Below are positions 62,501 to 64,000 of a DNA stretch of 64,000 nt, piece by piece. This DNA comes from Lysobacter sp. Root916 (GTDB taxonomy: Bacteria; Pseudomonadota; Gammaproteobacteria; Xanthomonadales; Xanthomonadaceae), in NCBI RefSeq assembly GCF_001429785.1, contig NZ_LMJF01000015.1, forward strand, positions 196,550-260,549. Reading direction: 5' to 3'. The notes beneath the pieces were generated by a model that searched no databases, had not been told where the DNA came from, and saw only the letters and a program-made list of their open reading frames with translations. The position numbers and the translations under genes were made by a program. Positions within the stretch are counted from its first letter, which is position 1. Every line of letters starts with the position of its first letter.

Positions 62501-63084
62501 CTGGCGACCACGGCCAGACCGCGCTTGCTGGAGGCGTGCAGGGCGAAGGCGTTGAACGCGTCCTCGCCGTCGCGGCGGCTGCGCGTGAGCTCCAGGTGCA
62601 GGCGGTCGTCGAGCACGCTCTGCCAGTCGGCGATCCAGGCTTCGGCCAACTCGTGGCGGCCGCCGATCGCCAGGCGCCCGCCCAGGCTGTGGCGGCCGGC
62701 CAAAGCGAACAGGCCGCCGTTGTCCTCGCGCAGCCATTCCGGGCGCAGCACCACGCCGTCCACGCGGTGGCCTTCCAACCAGGCGCGGCTGAGCAGGCGC
62801 GACAGGGTCAGGTAGCCGCCGCGGTCGCGGCACAGCAGGGTCATGCGCGAGGGCGTTTCGTTGCCGTCGGCCAGGCCGACGTCGGCGCCGATGATGGGCT
62901 TCAGGCCCGCGCTCTCGGCGGCCTTGTAGAACTTGACCGTCGCGAACAGGTTGTCGAGGTCGGTCAGGGCGACCGCGGGCTGACCCAGGCTCGCGCAGCG
63001 TTTGACCAACTCGTCGATGCGGATCGTCGAGTCGGCCAGCGAATACTCGCTGTGCAGGTGGAGATGAACGAAGCGTGCGGACAT
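59560..63084 (-). CDS. dnaE: DNA polymerase III alpha subunit
   Basis: 1174 residues, as expected for DnaE1. An N-terminal PHP domain (VHLHLHSEYSLADSTIRID), the polymerase palm with PDFDIDFCMDRRDEVIDYV supplying the catalytic Asp residues, GPGRGSGAGSLVAW, then fingers, the beta-binding and OB-fold domains. It is the replicative polymerase core with DnaQ and HolE. The C-terminal region includes a tau-binding end. The gene precedes accA. The 175 bases upstream hold no gene. Confidence 0.97.
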   Translation of the reverse strand: MSARFVHLHLHSEYSLADSTIRIDELVKRCASLGQPAVALTDLDNLFATVKFYKAAESAGLKPIIGADVGLADGNETPSRMTLLCRDRGGYLTLSRLLSRAWLEGHRVDGVVLRPEWLREDNGGLFALAGRHSLGGRLAIGGRHELAEAWIADWQSVLDDRLHLELTRSRRDGEDAFNAFALHASSKRGLAVVASNDARFLDRDGFEAHEARVCIASGRVLDDPKRPRDYSEEQYLKSSEEMAELFADIPDAIDNAVALATRCNVELKLGEYALPAFPVPSEHTIESWLRNSAREGLEKRLEKAPLADGKSRQDYDDRLEIELDVIIKMGFPGYFLIVADFINWAKDHGIPVGPGRGSGAGSLVAWALGITDLDPLPYDLLFERFLNPERVSMPDFDIDFCMDRRDEVIDYVAAKYGRDRVSQIITYGTMAAKAVVRDSGRVLGHPYGFVDGIAKLIPNTLGISLDDALGNTDAAKQNPMLASADLIDRYRTEDDVRDLLDLALSLEDLTRNAGKHAGGVVIAPSPLSDFCPLFAEHDGEGRGRNPVTQFDKDDVEAVGLVKFDFLGLRTLTIIDWAVKAINLRRAAAGEAPLDITALELDDKLSYELFARGDTVAVFQFESRGMRELLKRAKPDTFEDIIALAALFRPGPLGSGMDREWVDRKHGNTEVSYPHASLEPVLSPTYGVIVYQEQVMQIAQVLAGYTLGGADMLRRAMGKKKPEEMAKERAKFEAGCAERGIPAKQASPIFDLMEKFAEYGFNKSHSAAYALVAYQTAWLKVHYPAEFMAAVLSSDMDNTDKIVGFLDEARTMGLDVLPPDVDASAYMFEAKDARTIRYGLGAVKGVGRGACEAIVDARRAGPFDDLLDFCKRVDSGKLNRRALEAMTQAGALDRLGKNRASLMLQLPEVLKATDQLARERDAGQVSLFGGFEAAAPALHLDLSEADEWPLAQLLAGERETLGHYLSGHPFDPYRDELRGLVGNDLGELDRIWENRPESARSGWRPELEVVVAGQVVGLRKKGDSQMFVQIEDGRGRLECAFFAETYGEFASLLARDRLLIVQGGLREDAFSGGFALRAQRCWEYSQVCAKHAQRLSMRLDLRVPGTWQRVDALLAKNRPGQTPIRLDLLRAGAAGMLDLNGGQSVRVDADLVGTLRAQPGVRAVKLTLAKPWAGG

Positions 63085-63259
63085 GCGACAACCGGCGTGA
63101 CAGCCAGCAGGTTAGCAGCCCGGCCGCCGCGTACAAGGCTTGACATCGCGGCGACCGCGCCTGGCCCGCGCGGGAGCGCGCGAATCGGCGCCGTTGCGCG
63201 CCGATCGCCGCGCTTTCGTGTGCGTTCGAGCGCCCCGGGCCGGCTCGAACGCGCCCGCT

Positions 63260-63889
63260 TCAGGTAACCCGGAACGGCGACTGCGCGGCATGGAAGGCCG
63301 GTGCGTAGTGGTGTTCGTGGACGCGCACGCGCTGTTGCAGCAGGGCGATCTCGTCCAGGCGCTCGCGCACCCAGGACGCGCGCAGCTCGGCGCCGTTGGC
63401 GTGCGGATGGCGGAGTTCGCGGTAGGCGCAGAAGTCGCGGTAGTCCTCGGCCTCCTCGGCGAAGGCGGGCCAGGCCAGTTCGATCAGCAGCACGTCGTCG
63501 AGCAGGCCCAGCAGCGGAATCCGGTCCGGGATCAGGTCGTCGCCGTCGTCGACATAGGCCAGCAATTTGTCCAGGCGCGCACGCACGCCGGGCTCGCAGT
63601 CCCAGTCGGGGTCGGCCAGCATCGCGCGCAATTCCTGCAGGCGTTGCAGACGTTGATCGACCACGGCGCGCGCATCCTCCTTGGGCATCGCGCTCAACCA
63701 GGCGGCCAGGCGTTGCAGACGGGTGGCGTCGACGCGCGCGGCATCGGGGTGGAGTTCGTGCACCAGGGCGTCGAAGGCGGCGATCGCCGCGGGCGTGACC
63801 GCCATGGCCGGTTCCAGCGACGGCACCGGGGCGCGGTCGGACTCGAACGGCAGGGGCTGCGAAGTCGGGGTCGGATGGGGCATGCGCAT
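63260..63889 (-). CDS. DUF1232 (YkvA-type) membrane-associated protein
   Basis: 209 residues from ATG 63889, with GGAGG five bases upstream; longer frames lack a ribosome site. The DUF1232 segment is at about 120-150: DDLIPDRIPLLGLLDDVLLIELAW, matching the DPIDLIPDxIPxxGxxDD pattern. The N-terminal third is Pro-rich then helical, and the C-terminus is helical with RHPHANGAELRASWVRERLDEIALLQQR. Function is unknown; DUF1232 proteins are usually small membrane-associated factors. It stands alone upstream of dnaE with its own ribosome site. Confidence 0.7.
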   Translation of the reverse strand: MRMPHPTPTSQPLPFESDRAPVPSLEPAMAVTPAAIAAFDALVHELHPDAARVDATRLQRLAAWLSAMPKEDARAVVDQRLQRLQELRAMLADPDWDCEPGVRARLDKLLAYVDDGDDLIPDRIPLLGLLDDVLLIELAWPAFAEEAEDYRDFCAYRELRHPHANGAELRASWVRERLDEIALLQQRVRVHEHHYAPAFHAAQSPFRVT

Positions 63890-64000
63890 GGAGCACCTCC
63901 GGTTCCGGCCATGGGGGCGGGCGTCGGGCACGGCCGGAGTGCGTCGACCCTCATCCTTAGGGATGCCGCGGCAGCATGCGTGGTTGCCTAGGGTGATCGC

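Overview
The window is a very GC-rich stretch of a gammaproteobacterial chromosome, best explained as Lysobacter or a close Xanthomonadaceae relative. The evidence is a complete alpha-lytic-protease precursor (a Lysobacter hallmark), the order leuS-lptE-holA-nadD-rsfS ... rlmH ... maf-rng-yhdP-tldD-yjgA-pmbA, the block dnaE-accA, and the abundance of short palindromic intergenic repeats. No rRNA, tRNA, insertion sequence, prophage or CRISPR array was recognised.

Layout. 1-14.2 kb is accessory: the 3' end of a secreted protein, a CPSF-like metallo-beta-lactamase, doxX-ltrA, an rhlE-type RNA helicase behind a long untranslated stretch, two small unknown genes, a BLUF blue-light sensor, the alpha-lytic protease, a RIO kinase, a pseudouridine synthase, a lipoprotein, and an unknown gene coupled to a membrane-protein gene interrupted by TGA. 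14.2-25 kb on the minus strand carries a LysM-FecR protein overlapping a CHASE2-GGDEF cyclase, a DUF885 peptidase, then Ser/Thr kinase, DUF502, PQQ-type dehydrogenase and VUT transporter, the last three tightly packed. 25-31 kb holds small metabolic and envelope genes and an autoregulated-looking XRE/membrane-protein unit. 31-52 kb is the conserved housekeeping cluster. It is interrupted by phoX between rsfS and rlmH and by tonB, a small proline-rich gene and a SIMPL gene between rlmH and maf; both interruptions are bordered by copies of the same palindromic repeat. 52.7-53.5 kb has no gene and is a stack of several repeat families. 53.5-64 kb holds ispA-xseB, tilS, an old yellow enzyme, a tyrosine phosphatase, a degenerate transglycosylase, accA, dnaE and a DUF1232 protein.

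The most unusual element is a family of hairpin-rich repeats with the pattern GCAAATC, pyrimidine run, then a CCCCCTTT / AAAGGGGG hairpin. It occurs at least twelve times: singly, as inverted pairs, as a 147-bp tandem array, and once apparently in frame inside a coding sequence, where it splits a signal peptide. Other oddities are a decayed copy of the RIO-kinase 3' end on the far side of the protease gene, a DUF615-like remnant with one in-frame ochre beside intact yjgA, and a likely Trp-to-TGA nonsense change in a translationally coupled membrane gene.

Functionally the housekeeping cluster links translation quality (leuS, rsfS, rlmH, rng), envelope assembly (lptE, yhdP), replication (holA, dnaE) and cofactor synthesis (nadD). 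The accessory genes are mostly envelope, signalling and secreted functions. All functional calls come from sequence motifs read by eye; no database search was possible.
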